Shown one piece after another: positions 16,478 to 24,468 of a stretch of DNA of 42,692 bases (position 1 is its first letter; each line of letters starts with the position of its first letter). The notes under the pieces are model-generated. The model did no database searches. It had not been told where the DNA came from and saw only the letters and a program-made list of their open reading frames with translations. The stretch is taken from positions 1-42,692 of the forward strand of contig DATLRO010000008.1 of the NCBI GenBank assembly GCA_035534615.1. Reading direction: 5' to 3'. A program made the translations under genes and the position numbers. This DNA is from JAGWRA01 sp035534615 (GTDB lineage Bacteria > Acidobacteriota > Vicinamibacteria > Vicinamibacterales > CAVVIG01).

Positions 16478-16483
16478 GTGGAA

Positions 16484-16993
16484 ATGTCCTCATCGATCGA
16501 TCCCGGCCGGCTCCGGCCGAGCCGGCTGTGGCGCCGGTTGTCCGACGAGCGGCGGCTCGCCGCCGCCAGGGCGTTCTGGGCCGACACGGAGTCAGGCAAG
16601 GAGCAGCTGCAGGCGGTGAACGCCATCGCCCAGCAGAAGAAGTTCCGTCCGCGGACCGTGCTGGCCCTGCCGGACGACCGGAAGGCGCGCTACCTGGCGT
16701 CGATGCCGATGCTGTCGGAACCGCTGGCCGCGCGGGCGCTGGTCTCGTATCACCTGGAGGCGCAGCGGCCGATGATGGCGGCGTTCCTCGACGCGCTCGG
16801 CATCGCCCACGACGGCGGCGCGATCACGGACGAGCAGCTGCAGGCGCCCGACGCGGCGGCGCTGGCGGCGGCTGTCCGGACGCTGGCGTCGAGCTATCCG
16901 CGCGAGGACGTGGCGCTCTACCTGTCTACGCTGCTCTGTCAGGATCCGCTCGTGTGGGCGGGGCTGGCCGAGCTGCCCGAGCTCGACGGCTGA
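16484..16993 (+). CDS. Conserved-looking hypothetical protein, helical
   Basis: This 169-residue protein was not recognised. It appears all-helical and charged: LWRRLSDERRLAAARAFWADTESGKEQLQAVNAIAQQKKFRPRTVLALPDDRKARYLASMPMLSEPLAARALVSYHLEAQRPMMAAFLDALGI and so on, with no signal peptide or membrane segment. The ordered, low-redundancy sequence and the sensible start make it a real gene. ATG 16484 is preferred to ATG 16466 because a TACACT -10 hexamer lies between them. Its last 55 bases overlap the end of the histidine kinase gene on the other strand. A cytoplasmic role is likely, function unknown. Confidence 0.75.
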   Translation: MSSSIDPGRLRPSRLWRRLSDERRLAAARAFWADTESGKEQLQAVNAIAQQKKFRPRTVLALPDDRKARYLASMPMLSEPLAARALVSYHLEAQRPMMAAFLDALGIAHDGGAITDEQLQAPDAAALAAAVRTLASSYPREDVALYLSTLLCQDPLVWAGLAELPELDG

Positions 16994-18879
16994 TCGGCGC
17001 CGGACGCCGGTCCGGGCTCCAGCGGCAGCAGCACCTGGAAGGTCGTGCCCCGGCCTTCCTCGCTGGTGAGCACGATCGTGCCGCCGCCGTCCTTCACGAT
17101 GCTGTAGACGATCGACAGGCCGAGTCCCGTCCCCGTGTCGGGATCCTTGGTCGTGAAGAACGGCTCGAAGATCTGCGACCGGATGCCGGCCGCGATCCCG
17201 GTGCCGGTGTCGCGCACGGTCAGACTGGCGTACCGGTCGGCCGGCAGGCCGACGCGGTCGCTCTCCGCGGCGCCGACCTCGGCGGTCCCCACGCCGATGG
17301 CCAGCGTCCCCCCTTCCGGCATGGCGTCGCGCGCGTTCACCGCGAGGTTCATGATCACCTGCTCGATCTGGGCCGGTGCCGCGCGGACGCACGGCGCCGG
17401 TTCGTGCCGGGTCAGCCGCAGCGCGATCCGGTCGCCGGCCAGGCGCCGCAGCGTCGGCTCCATCTGCTGCACCAGCGCCCACAGATCGAAGACCCGCGGC
17501 TGCGGCGGCTGCTGACGGGCGAACGCCAGCAGCTGCCGCGTCAGCGTGGCGCCCCGTTCGGCCGCGTTGCGGATCTCCTCGGCGTCCTGCCGCGAGGGAT
17601 CGCCCGGCGCCAGCCGCGTCAGCAGCAGGTCGCTCGACCCCTCGATGGCCGCCAGGATGTTGTTGAAGTCGTGGGCGATGCCGCGCGCCAGCCGCCCGAT
17701 CGCCTCCATCTTCTGGGCCTGGCGCAGCCGCGCCTCGAGGACGTGGCGCTCGGTCACGTCCTCGACGATGCCCTCGAAATACTCCTCGCCGCCCGGCTCC
17801 GCCTGGATCGCCCGGACGCTCAGCCGCACCCGGATCGGCGTCCCCTCCTTGCGCTTCCAGTCGACCTCGACGCCGGTGACGGTGTCCTGGTCGCGGTAGC
17901 GCTCGACGAGTCGCGCGCGCTCGGCGGGATCCTGGTACACCGCCGTCACAAAGTGCACCGACAGCAGGTCGTCGAGCGAGTCGTAGCCCAGCATCGAGAT
18001 GAGCGCCGGGTTGGCGTCGAGGATCCGGCCGTCGATCGTGGTGCGGTAGATGCCGTACGCCGCCCCCTGAATCATCGAGCGATAGCGCGCCTCCGAGCGC
18101 CGCAGCGCCTCCTCGGCCGTCTTGCGGGCCGTGATGTCGCGCGCGATGGCCTGCACGCCGACCACCTGGTCGTGCTCGATGACGAGCTGGACGTTCTGGC
18201 CGAACCAGACGGTCGTGCCGTCCTTGGCGATCGCCGGCAGCTCCAGATACGTGTTCGGAATCCGGGCGATCACCTGCTGGCTGTAGTGCTCGCCGGCCAG
18301 GTCCCGGTGATCCTCGCGGACCATCTGCAGGAAATGCCGGCCGATCAGCTCGCCTTCCGCGTAATGCAGCAGCGCCACCCCCCGCAGGTTGATGAACGTG
18401 AAATAGCCGCCCGCGTTGCAGTTGTAGATGATGTCGCTGGCGTGATCGATGAGATAGCGGTACCGCCCTTCGCTCTCGCGCAGCGCGTGCTCGATCGCCC
18501 GCCGTTCGCTCACGTCCCGGTAGTTGACGATGATGCCGCGGACGATCGGATCCGGCAGCCGGTTGACCCCCTGCCACTCCACCTGGCGCCAGGTGCCGTT
18601 CCGGTGCTGCATCCGGAACTCCGCCCGTATCACCACGCCGGGATGCGCCAGACACTCCGCCAGCCGTTCGCGGAGCACCGGCTGATCGTCGGGGTGGACC
18701 AGCTCGAATCCAGGTCGCCCCTCCCGCTCTTCCGGCCGCCACCCGAGCACACTGGCCAGCGACTCGCCGGCGTACAGGACGGTGCCATCCTCCGCGAGAA
18801 TGCCGATCGCATCCGAGCTGTGCTCGACCAGCGCATGGAAGAGCGCGGCGCTCGGCCGCCGCCTGCGGGAATCCACCAT
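16939..18879 (-). CDS. PAS-domain sensor histidine kinase
   Basis: The protein has 646 residues, with no transmembrane segment seen, so a cytoplasmic sensor is likely. Three PAS domains occupy about residues 12-127, 140-260 and 262-385, each ending with a PAC-type strand such as VVGVQAIARDITARKTAEEAL. The phospho-accepting His (~403) lies in RLARGIAHDFNNILAAIEGSSDLLL, the HisKA subtype with HDFNN. The ATPase domain has the N box MNLAVNARDAMPEGG, G1 VRDTGTGIAAGI and FEPFFTTKDPDTGTGLGLSIVYSIV. No receiver domain is attached and no response regulator is adjacent, so it is an orphan kinase. Start 18879 is taken; one ATG 42 bases upstream is possible. Confidence 0.92.
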   Translation of the reverse strand: MVDSRRRRPSAALFHALVEHSSDAIGILAEDGTVLYAGESLASVLGWRPEEREGRPGFELVHPDDQPVLRERLAECLAHPGVVIRAEFRMQHRNGTWRQVEWQGVNRLPDPIVRGIIVNYRDVSERRAIEHALRESEGRYRYLIDHASDIIYNCNAGGYFTFINLRGVALLHYAEGELIGRHFLQMVREDHRDLAGEHYSQQVIARIPNTYLELPAIAKDGTTVWFGQNVQLVIEHDQVVGVQAIARDITARKTAEEALRRSEARYRSMIQGAAYGIYRTTIDGRILDANPALISMLGYDSLDDLLSVHFVTAVYQDPAERARLVERYRDQDTVTGVEVDWKRKEGTPIRVRLSVRAIQAEPGGEEYFEGIVEDVTERHVLEARLRQAQKMEAIGRLARGIAHDFNNILAAIEGSSDLLLTRLAPGDPSRQDAEEIRNAAERGATLTRQLLAFARQQPPQPRVFDLWALVQQMEPTLRRLAGDRIALRLTRHEPAPCVRAAPAQIEQVIMNLAVNARDAMPEGGTLAIGVGTAEVGAAESDRVGLPADRYASLTVRDTGTGIAAGIRSQIFEPFFTTKDPDTGTGLGLSIVYSIVKDGGGTIVLTSEEGRGTTFQVLLPLEPGPASGADQPSSSGSSASPAHTSGS

Positions 18880-18934
18880 GTGACGCGCTCTGTGTGTCCT
18901 GTGTCGTGACCGGGCGGGCACCCGCGCGCGGGCG

Positions 18935-19399
18935 CTACTCCGCCGCCCGGAACGTCGGCTCGATCGTGACCGCCGTCGTCACCGAGTTGGCGACGAAACA
19001 CTGCCGGTGTGCCGGCTCGATGATCTCGCGCGCCGCCGCCTCGCTGGCGCCGGCCGCCAGCGTGATCGCCGGCCGGAGCGTCACCCGCGTCATCCGCAGG
19101 CGGCCGTCCGCCAGCCCCAGACGGCCCTCCGGGTCGTCCTCATAGCGGGCGATCGGCACGCCGGCCCGCGCGGCCAGGTACAGGTATGTCAAGGCCTGGC
19201 AGGCCGAGAGCGACGCGACCAGCAGCTGCTCCGGATTCGCCCGCGTCGGGTCGCCCCGGTAGCCGGGTGCTGCCGACATCTCCAGCCCGGGGCCCCCCTC
19301 GAACGAGACGTGCAAGTCGCGGCTGAATTCGGCCGGATTCGTGGTCGGCCCGCTGGCACCGCCGACCCAGTTCAGATGACAACGGAATACATCAGCCAT
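18935..19399 (-). CDS. OsmC/Ohr-family peroxidase
   Basis: The protein has 154 residues. OsmC/Ohr proteins reduce organic hydroperoxides using two cysteines; both are present, Cys67 in VASLSACQALTYLYLAARAG and Cys134 in AHRQCFVANSV, at the usual spacing. The substrate-loop N-terminal motif NPEQLLVASL is also typical. Start 19399 (MADVFRCH) gives the normal length and has an AGAGAAG-like ribosome site; four codons upstream there is another ATG. It reads like the YhfA/OsmC-like subfamily rather than Ohr. It lies downstream of an S9 peptidase pseudogene on the same strand and upstream of the kinase gene (55-base gap), possibly co-transcribed with the latter. Confidence 0.9.
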   Translation of the reverse strand: MADVFRCHLNWVGGASGPTTNPAEFSRDLHVSFEGGPGLEMSAAPGYRGDPTRANPEQLLVASLSACQALTYLYLAARAGVPIARYEDDPEGRLGLADGRLRMTRVTLRPAITLAAGASEAAAREIIEPAHRQCFVANSVTTAVTIEPTFRAAE

Positions 19400-19507
19400 C
19401 TTCTCTGGCACCCCTGCGCCTATTCTGTCTCATTCGCGGCCCCGCTGATTACGCAAAGGACTACAGGAGTACCGATCCGGACGCGGGCAGCCGTGTCGCG
19501 AATGTAT

Positions 19508-19923
19508 CTACGGCTTTTGTGGTTCCCGCTCGCCCAGATACTGCTCGAACCAGTCGATGACGCGGTACAGGCGATCGAGCAGGTGCGCGCGCTCGCGGAG
19601 TCCGTGCCTCTCACGCGGATAGAGCACCAGTTCGGCGAATGGGTGAGCGCACGGGCGGTGCCCGAGGCGAGATCGAACAGCCAGAGATTCTCCGCGCGCC
19701 CCTTCTCCCCGGGCGGCCCGGTGACGACGAACGCCACGCGCTGGCCGTCTGGTGATGCCGTCAGGCTGGAGAGTGCCCGGCGTCCGAGTGTCTGTTCGGG
19801 CGTCAGCGGCGCCGCGGCCAGCTGGGTCACGGCGGCGACGGACGCGATCAGCGTGAGCAGGCTCGATCGGCGCAGGCGGATACCTCGCGGAGAGGCCCTA
19901 CGGTAGCACACGCCCTTGCGCAT
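19508..19923 (-). pseudogene. S9 prolyl-oligopeptidase family gene reduced to its two ends
   Basis: From ATG 19923 the reading frame encodes a signal-peptide-like start (RRSSLLTLIASVAAVTQLAAAP), then the first blade region typical of S9 acylaminoacyl peptidases (LTPEQTLGRRALSSLTASPDGQRVAFVVTGPPGEKGRAENLWLFDLASGTARALTHSP). In another frame the sequence then continues HPFAELVLYPRERHGLRERAHLLDRLYRVIDWFEQYL up to a TAG at 19508: this is the extreme C-terminus of the same family, including its catalytic-His region (ERHG). About 550 central residues are gone, including the catalytic Ser and Asp. The fusion point falls in CACCCATTCGCC, which fits both ends. It is non-functional. Confidence 0.88.
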
Positions 19924-20001
19924 CGCGTCGACCCGCGGGGCACGATTGCTCTTTCTCCATGCCGTCCCGTAGCATAGGACCTCCGAGCGCCTGAGAGACC
20001 C

Positions 20002-20826
20002 ATGCCCATCGTGACGATCCCCTCCTCGCCGCTCAGGCCTGGCGCAGGCCCGGTGCGGATCTTCTACCGCGAGTCGGGGGCCGGGCGGCCGCTGCTCCTG
20101 CTCCACGGCGGCTGGGGTGACGCGATCTACCCGTTCGACCGGCAGGCGGCGGCGCTTGGCGGACGGTTCCATCTGTACGGGCCCGATCGATCCGGCTATG
20201 GCGGCTCGGGACGTCTGACGGCGCTCGACGTCCGGTTTCATCAGCAGGCGGCGGCGGAGACCTTCGCCGTGCTCGACGCGCTCGGCCTGGATCGCGTCAG
20301 CATCTGGGGGCACAGCGACGGCGCCGTCATCGGGGTGCAGATGGCGCTCGAGCGGCCGGCGCGCTGCGATCGCCTGATCCTCGAGGCGTTCCACTTCTAT
20401 CGCCACAAGCCGGGGTCGCGCGCGTTCTTCGCCGGCATGGCCGCCGACCCGGACACGATCGACGCGCGCGTCGCCAGGGTGCTGGCGGCGGAGCACGGCG
20501 AGGACTACTGGCGCACGCTCATCCGGCTGCACGGCCGGGCGTGGCTGGCGCTCGCGGACGAGCGTCCCGCGCCCGGCGCCGACCTCTATGACGGCCGCCT
20601 GTCCGACCTGCGCGTGCCGGTGCTGATCCTGCACGGGCGCCGCGATCCCCGGACGGAGCCGGGCGAGATCGAGGCGGTGCGGCAGGCGCTGCCGGACGCC
20701 CGCGTCGTGATGCTCGAGCAGGGAGGCCACAGCCCGCACGCCGAGGCGACCGCGGCGGACGACGCGACCCGGGCGGCGCTGGCGTTTCTGGACGAGCCGG
20801 AGGGGGAGCCGCATGGACGCACGTGA
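20002..20826 (+). CDS. Alpha/beta hydrolase
   Basis: This 274-residue cytoplasmic hydrolase has an oxyanion loop LLLLHGGWGD, nucleophile elbow SIWGHSDGAV (G-H-S-D-G), an acid residue in ILHGRRDPRTEPGE and a catalytic His in GGHSPHAEA, so the Ser-Asp-His triad is complete. The substrate could be an ester, lactone or peptide-like bond; the family (PF00561-type) is too broad to say. It is the first gene of an operon; its stop lies 14 bases inside the next gene, so the hydrolase is probably made in step with the SsuB-like transporter and may process the transported compound. No promoter was clear in the 78 bases upstream. Confidence 0.88.
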   Translation: MPIVTIPSSPLRPGAGPVRIFYRESGAGRPLLLLHGGWGDAIYPFDRQAAALGGRFHLYGPDRSGYGGSGRLTALDVRFHQQAAAETFAVLDALGLDRVSIWGHSDGAVIGVQMALERPARCDRLILEAFHFYRHKPGSRAFFAGMAADPDTIDARVARVLAAEHGEDYWRTLIRLHGRAWLALADERPAPGADLYDGRLSDLRVPVLILHGRRDPRTEPGEIEAVRQALPDARVVMLEQGGHSPHAEATAADDATRAALAFLDEPEGEPHGRT

Positions 20827-21685
20827 TCGTCCCTCCGGCGCGTTCGCGCCGCCGCCCGCCGCGGACCGGCCGGCGATCCGGGTGCGCGGCGTCTCGCGGC
20901 GGTTCGTCACGCCGGCTGGAGGCGACTACCGGGCGCTGCAGGACGTGTCGTTCGACGTGCCGCGCCGGGCGTTCGTGTCGATCGTCGGGCCGACCGGGTG
21001 CGGCAAATCGACTCTGCTCAACCTGCTGGCCGGCCTGCTGACGCCGACCGCCGGCACCATCGAGATCGACGGCGCGCCGCTCGCCGGGCTGAACCGGCGC
21101 GCGACCTACATGTTCCAGCAGGACGCGCTGCTGCCCTGGAAGAGCGTGCTCGACAACGTCGCCCTCGGCCTGCTGTTCGCCGGCCGGCCGCGGGCGGAGG
21201 CGCGGCACGCCGCGCGCGCCTGGCTGGAGCGGATCGGACTGGCGGCGTTCGGCGACCGCTATCCGGCGCAGCTCAGCGGCGGCATGCGCAAGCGCGCGGC
21301 GATGGCGCAGAACTGGGTGCTGGAACGCGACATCCTGCTGATGGACGAGCCGTTCAGCGCCCTGGACGTGCACACCCGGCAGGCGATGGAGAGCGAGCTG
21401 CTCGCCCTGTGGACCGGCTCGGCCCGCACCGTGGTCTTCGTGACGCACGATCTGGACGAAGCGATTTCACTGGCGGACGAAGTCCTCGTGATCTCGGCGG
21501 GGCCCGCCAGCCGGGTCGTGCAGCGTCACGTCGTCCCGCTGGCGCGTCCCCGCGATCTCCTGGACCTCCGGAACCATCCCGCGTTCAACGACCTGTACGC
21601 CACGATCTGGGCCGACCTGCGCCGGGAGGTCGCGCGCAGCCGCGAGCGGGATCGGCGGCACGGCGCCGGAGGCGCGCATGACTGA
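20813..21685 (+). CDS. ABC importer ATP-binding protein, SsuB/TauB/NrtD type
   Basis: This 290-residue ATPase of the nitrate/sulfonate/taurine transporter class has Walker A GPTGCGKST, Q-loop FQQDALLPWKSVLDNVALGL (the LLPW signature is typical of this class), signature LSGGMRKRAAMAQ, Walker B ILLMDEPFSALD and H-loop VTHDLDEAISLADEV. The N-terminus overlaps the hydrolase gene by 14 bases, and the C-terminus overlaps the permease gene by 8. A ~25-residue N-terminal tail before IRVRGVSRRF is longer than usual. It energises import of the ligand of the binding protein encoded two genes later. Confidence 0.93.
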   Translation: MDARDRPSGAFAPPPAADRPAIRVRGVSRRFVTPAGGDYRALQDVSFDVPRRAFVSIVGPTGCGKSTLLNLLAGLLTPTAGTIEIDGAPLAGLNRRATYMFQQDALLPWKSVLDNVALGLLFAGRPRAEARHAARAWLERIGLAAFGDRYPAQLSGGMRKRAAMAQNWVLERDILLMDEPFSALDVHTRQAMESELLALWTGSARTVVFVTHDLDEAISLADEVLVISAGPASRVVQRHVVPLARPRDLLDLRNHPAFNDLYATIWADLRREVARSRERDRRHGAGGAHD

Positions 21686-22487
21686 CGGCCGCGAGGACCT
21701 GTTCGCGCCGGCGTCCCTCGCGGCCGCGCGAACCGGCGCGAGGCTGCGGACCCTCGCGTGGCAGGTCGCCGTCGGGGCCGCGGTCCTGCTGGCGTGGCAG
21801 GCGTTGGCGACCGCGCACGTGATCGATCCCTTCTTCGTCAGCCGGCCGAGCGCCATCGCGGTCCGGATGTGGCAGTGGGCGGTGACCGGCCGCATCTGGC
21901 CGGACCTGTTCGTCACGCTCGAGGAAGCCTTCCTGGCCTTCGTCATCGGCGCCGCGCTCGGCGTCGCGTCCGGATTCGCGCTGGCCCGGCTGCCGCGCGT
22001 GTCGGGCGTGCTCAGCCCGTACATCCGCATCCTCAATGCGCTGCCGCGCGTCGTCCTGGCGCCGATCTTCCTGCTCTGGTTCGGCCTCGGGATCTGGTCG
22101 AAGGTGGCGCTCGGCGTCACGCTCGTCTTCTTCGTCGTCTTCTTCAATACGTACCAGGGCGTGCGTGACGTCGACCCGGTCCTCGTGGACAATGCCCGGA
22201 TGCTCGGCGCGTCCGAGGCGGATCTCATCCGCCACGTCTTCGGGCCGAGCGCGCTGACCTGGATCTTCTCCAGCCTGCACACCAGCATCGGCTTCGCCAT
22301 CGTCGGGGCGGTGGTCGGCGAATATCTTGGCGCGTCGCGGGGAATCGGCTACGTTATCTCGCAGGCGCAGGGGACCTTCGACACGACGGGGGTCTTTGCC
22401 GGCATGGCGGTGCTCAGTCTGGTCGTCGTGATCGTGGGGGAGGGCGTGGCCAGGCTCGAAGCGTGGCTGCTGCGGTGGAAGGGATGA
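21678..22487 (+). CDS. ABC importer permease, SsuC/TauC type
   Basis: This 269-residue inner-membrane protein has about six helices (first at residues ~30-50). The N-terminal DPFFVSRPSAIAVRMWQWAVTG is the hallmark of SsuC/TauC/NrtB permeases. The EAA coupling loop reads DNARMLGASEADLIRHVFGPSALTWIF, and the C-terminal half contains GAVVGEYLGASRGIGYVISQAQG. It overlaps both neighbours (8 bases upstream, ATGA downstream), so the three transporter genes are translationally coupled. It would form the dimeric channel for a sulfonate-, nitrate- or pyrimidine-like ligand. Confidence 0.93.
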   Translation: MTDGREDLFAPASLAAARTGARLRTLAWQVAVGAAVLLAWQALATAHVIDPFFVSRPSAIAVRMWQWAVTGRIWPDLFVTLEEAFLAFVIGAALGVASGFALARLPRVSGVLSPYIRILNALPRVVLAPIFLLWFGLGIWSKVALGVTLVFFVVFFNTYQGVRDVDPVLVDNARMLGASEADLIRHVFGPSALTWIFSSLHTSIGFAIVGAVVGEYLGASRGIGYVISQAQGTFDTTGVFAGMAVLSLVVVIVGEGVARLEAWLLRWKG

Positions 22488-23551
22488 CACGCACACAGCG
22501 ATGGCGGGTGGGGATCGCGGGGGCGGCGCTGCTGGCCGCGGCGGCGGCGCTGGCCTGCGGGCGGTCCGGCCGATCCGGTCCGTCGGCGCGGCCCCTGACG
22601 CCGGTGCGGATGGCGGTCGGCGGCCAGGGCCAGCTGATCTACCTGCCGGCGACGCTGGCCGGACGGCTGGGGTACTACCGCCAGGAGGGGCTCGACGTCC
22701 GCATCGACGACTTCGCCGGCGGGGCCCAGGCGCTCGAGGCGCTCATGGGCGGGAGCACGGACGTCGTCTCCGGCTTCTACGACCACACGATCCAGCTCGC
22801 GGCCGACGGACGCCACCTGACCGCGTTCGTCACCATGCTGCGCTATCCGGGCCTCGCGCTGGCCGTCTCGCCGAAGCCGTCGCGGCCGATCACGGACATC
22901 CGGGATCTCGTGGGACGCCGCGTCGGCATCACCGCGCCCGGGTCGTCGTCGCAGATGCTCGTGCAGTATCTGCTGAGCCGGCGCGGCCTGCCGGCCTCGT
23001 CCGTCAGCTTCGTCGGTATCGGGACGGGAGCGACGGCGATTGCCGCCCTCCAGTACGGGCGGGTCGATGCCGGCATCGTCACCGAGCCGGCGCTCACCCA
23101 GCTGGAGCAGCGGACCGGCCCCGTGCGCCTGCTCGCCGATCTCCGCACGGCCGCCGGCGTCCAGGAGGCGTTCGGCACCAGCGCGTATCCGGCGTCCGTG
23201 TTGTACGCGCAGACCGGCTGGATCGCCGCGCATCAGGACACCGTGCAGCGGCTGACCCGCGCCCTCGTGCGGACGCTCGGCTGGATGCAGCACCACACGC
23301 CGCAGGAGATTGCGGCCCGGATGCCGGCCTCGTACCGCGGCGGGGACACGACGCTGTACGTGAACGCGCTGACCCACCTGATGCCGATCTTCTCGCCCGA
23401 CGGGCTGATGCCGGCCGACGGCGCGCGGGCCGTGGAGACGCTCCTGGCGTTCGCGCTGCCGAAGGTCCGGCAGGCGCATGTCGACCTGTCGGCCACCTAT
23501 ACCAACCGGTTCGTGACCGCGGCCGCCGCGCCGGCCGCCGCCGGGCACTGA
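22484..23551 (+). CDS. ABC importer substrate-binding protein, SsuA/TauA/NMT1-like
   Basis: The protein has 355 residues. The N-terminus (MTRTQRWRVGIAGAALLAAAAALACGRSG) is a signal peptide with a cysteine in near-lipobox position (ALAC), so it is probably a lipoprotein. The binding fold is clear: VRMAVGGQGQLIYLPATLAGRLGYYRQEGLDVRIDDF, GGAQALEALMGGSTDVVSGFYDHTIQLAADG, DLVGRRVGITAPGSSSQMLVQYLL and GRVDAGIVTEP, all family patterns of SsuA/TauA/ThiY-like proteins. Ligands of the family include alkanesulfonates, taurine, nitrate and pyrimidines. The ATG overlaps the permease stop. No desulfonation gene is near, so the ligand is open. Confidence 0.9.
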   Translation: MTRTQRWRVGIAGAALLAAAAALACGRSGRSGPSARPLTPVRMAVGGQGQLIYLPATLAGRLGYYRQEGLDVRIDDFAGGAQALEALMGGSTDVVSGFYDHTIQLAADGRHLTAFVTMLRYPGLALAVSPKPSRPITDIRDLVGRRVGITAPGSSSQMLVQYLLSRRGLPASSVSFVGIGTGATAIAALQYGRVDAGIVTEPALTQLEQRTGPVRLLADLRTAAGVQEAFGTSAYPASVLYAQTGWIAAHQDTVQRLTRALVRTLGWMQHHTPQEIAARMPASYRGGDTTLYVNALTHLMPIFSPDGLMPADGARAVETLLAFALPKVRQAHVDLSATYTNRFVTAAAAPAAAGH

Positions 23552-23559
23552 GGTCCTGC

Positions 23560-24468
23560 ATGTTCGACGCGAAGGATGCCCTGTTCGTGCTGCTGGCCGG
23601 CGTCACCGTGTTCTATCTGGGCTTCGTGTTCAAGGCCGCCCGGCGCGCGCGGGGCACCGTGCCGGTCCGTCCGACGCCCGCGCAGGGCGGCGTGGGGTTC
23701 GTCACCGGATTCTTCGACACGCTCGGGATCGGGTCGTTCGCCACGACGACCACCTTCTTCAAGCTGCGGAAGATGGTCGACGTCCGGGAGATCCCCGGCA
23801 CGCTCAACGTCGGCCATACGCTGCCGACGATCACCGAGGCGTTCATCTATACGCGGATCGTGCCGGTGGACTCGCGGACGCTGGTGCTGATGATCGTCGC
23901 CGCGGTCGCCGGCGCGTGGCTGGGGGCCGGCGTGGTCGCCAGGTGGCCGCGCCGCAAGATTCAGATCGGCATGGGGCTGGCGCTCGTGGCGGCGGCCGCC
24001 CTGATGCTCATGTCGCAGCTGCACATGGTGCCGGCCGGCGGCCAGACGCTCAGCCTGACCGGCACGCGCCTCGCGATCGGGCTCGCCGGCAACTTCGCGC
24101 TCGGCGTGCTGATGACGCTCGGGATCGGCCTGTACGCGCCCTGCATGATTCTCGTCAGCCTGCTCGGCATGAACCCGATCGCGGCGTTCCCGATCATGAT
24201 GGGATCGTGCGCGTTCCTGATGCCGGTCTGCTCGGCGCGCTTCATCCGCGAAAGGAGCTTCAACCTGCAGGCGGCGCTGGGGCTCGCGATCGGCGCCGTG
24301 CCGGGCGTGCTGATCGCCGCGCTGATCGTCAAGTCGCTGCCGCTCGCAGCCGTCCGCTGGCTCGTCGTCGTCGTGGTCGTCTATACCGGCCTGAACATGC
24401 TGCTGACGGTGCGGGGCGAGGCGCCGGACGTGCAGCCGGCCCCGTCTTCAGCGGTCCCGCTTCCGTGA
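23560..24468 (+). CDS. TSUP-family permease (TauE/SafE sulfite exporter type)
   Basis: This 302-residue integral membrane protein starts at ATG 23560, eight bases after the binding-protein stop, with GAGG in between. Eight or so hydrophobic helices are visible, and the family repeat motif occurs as GVGFVTGFFDTLGIGSFATTTTFFKLRKMVDVREIPGTLNVGHTLPT and, in the second half, LGVLMTLGIGLYAPCMILVSLLGMNPIAAFPIMMGSCAFLMP. TSUP proteins export sulfite, sulfoacetate or similar anions. Sitting last in an SsuABC-like operon, it may remove the sulfite left after desulfonation of an imported compound; this is inference. Its 3' end overlaps truA on the other strand by 21 bases. Confidence 0.9.
   Translation: MFDAKDALFVLLAGVTVFYLGFVFKAARRARGTVPVRPTPAQGGVGFVTGFFDTLGIGSFATTTTFFKLRKMVDVREIPGTLNVGHTLPTITEAFIYTRIVPVDSRTLVLMIVAAVAGAWLGAGVVARWPRRKIQIGMGLALVAAAALMLMSQLHMVPAGGQTLSLTGTRLAIGLAGNFALGVLMTLGIGLYAPCMILVSLLGMNPIAAFPIMMGSCAFLMPVCSARFIRERSFNLQAALGLAIGAVPGVLIAALIVKSLPLAAVRWLVVVVVVYTGLNMLLTVRGEAPDVQPAPSSAVPLP

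Noticed and set aside
16466..16483. Upstream ATG for the 169-residue gene
   Set aside because: A -10 hexamer lies between it and ATG 16484, and it lacks a ribosome site.
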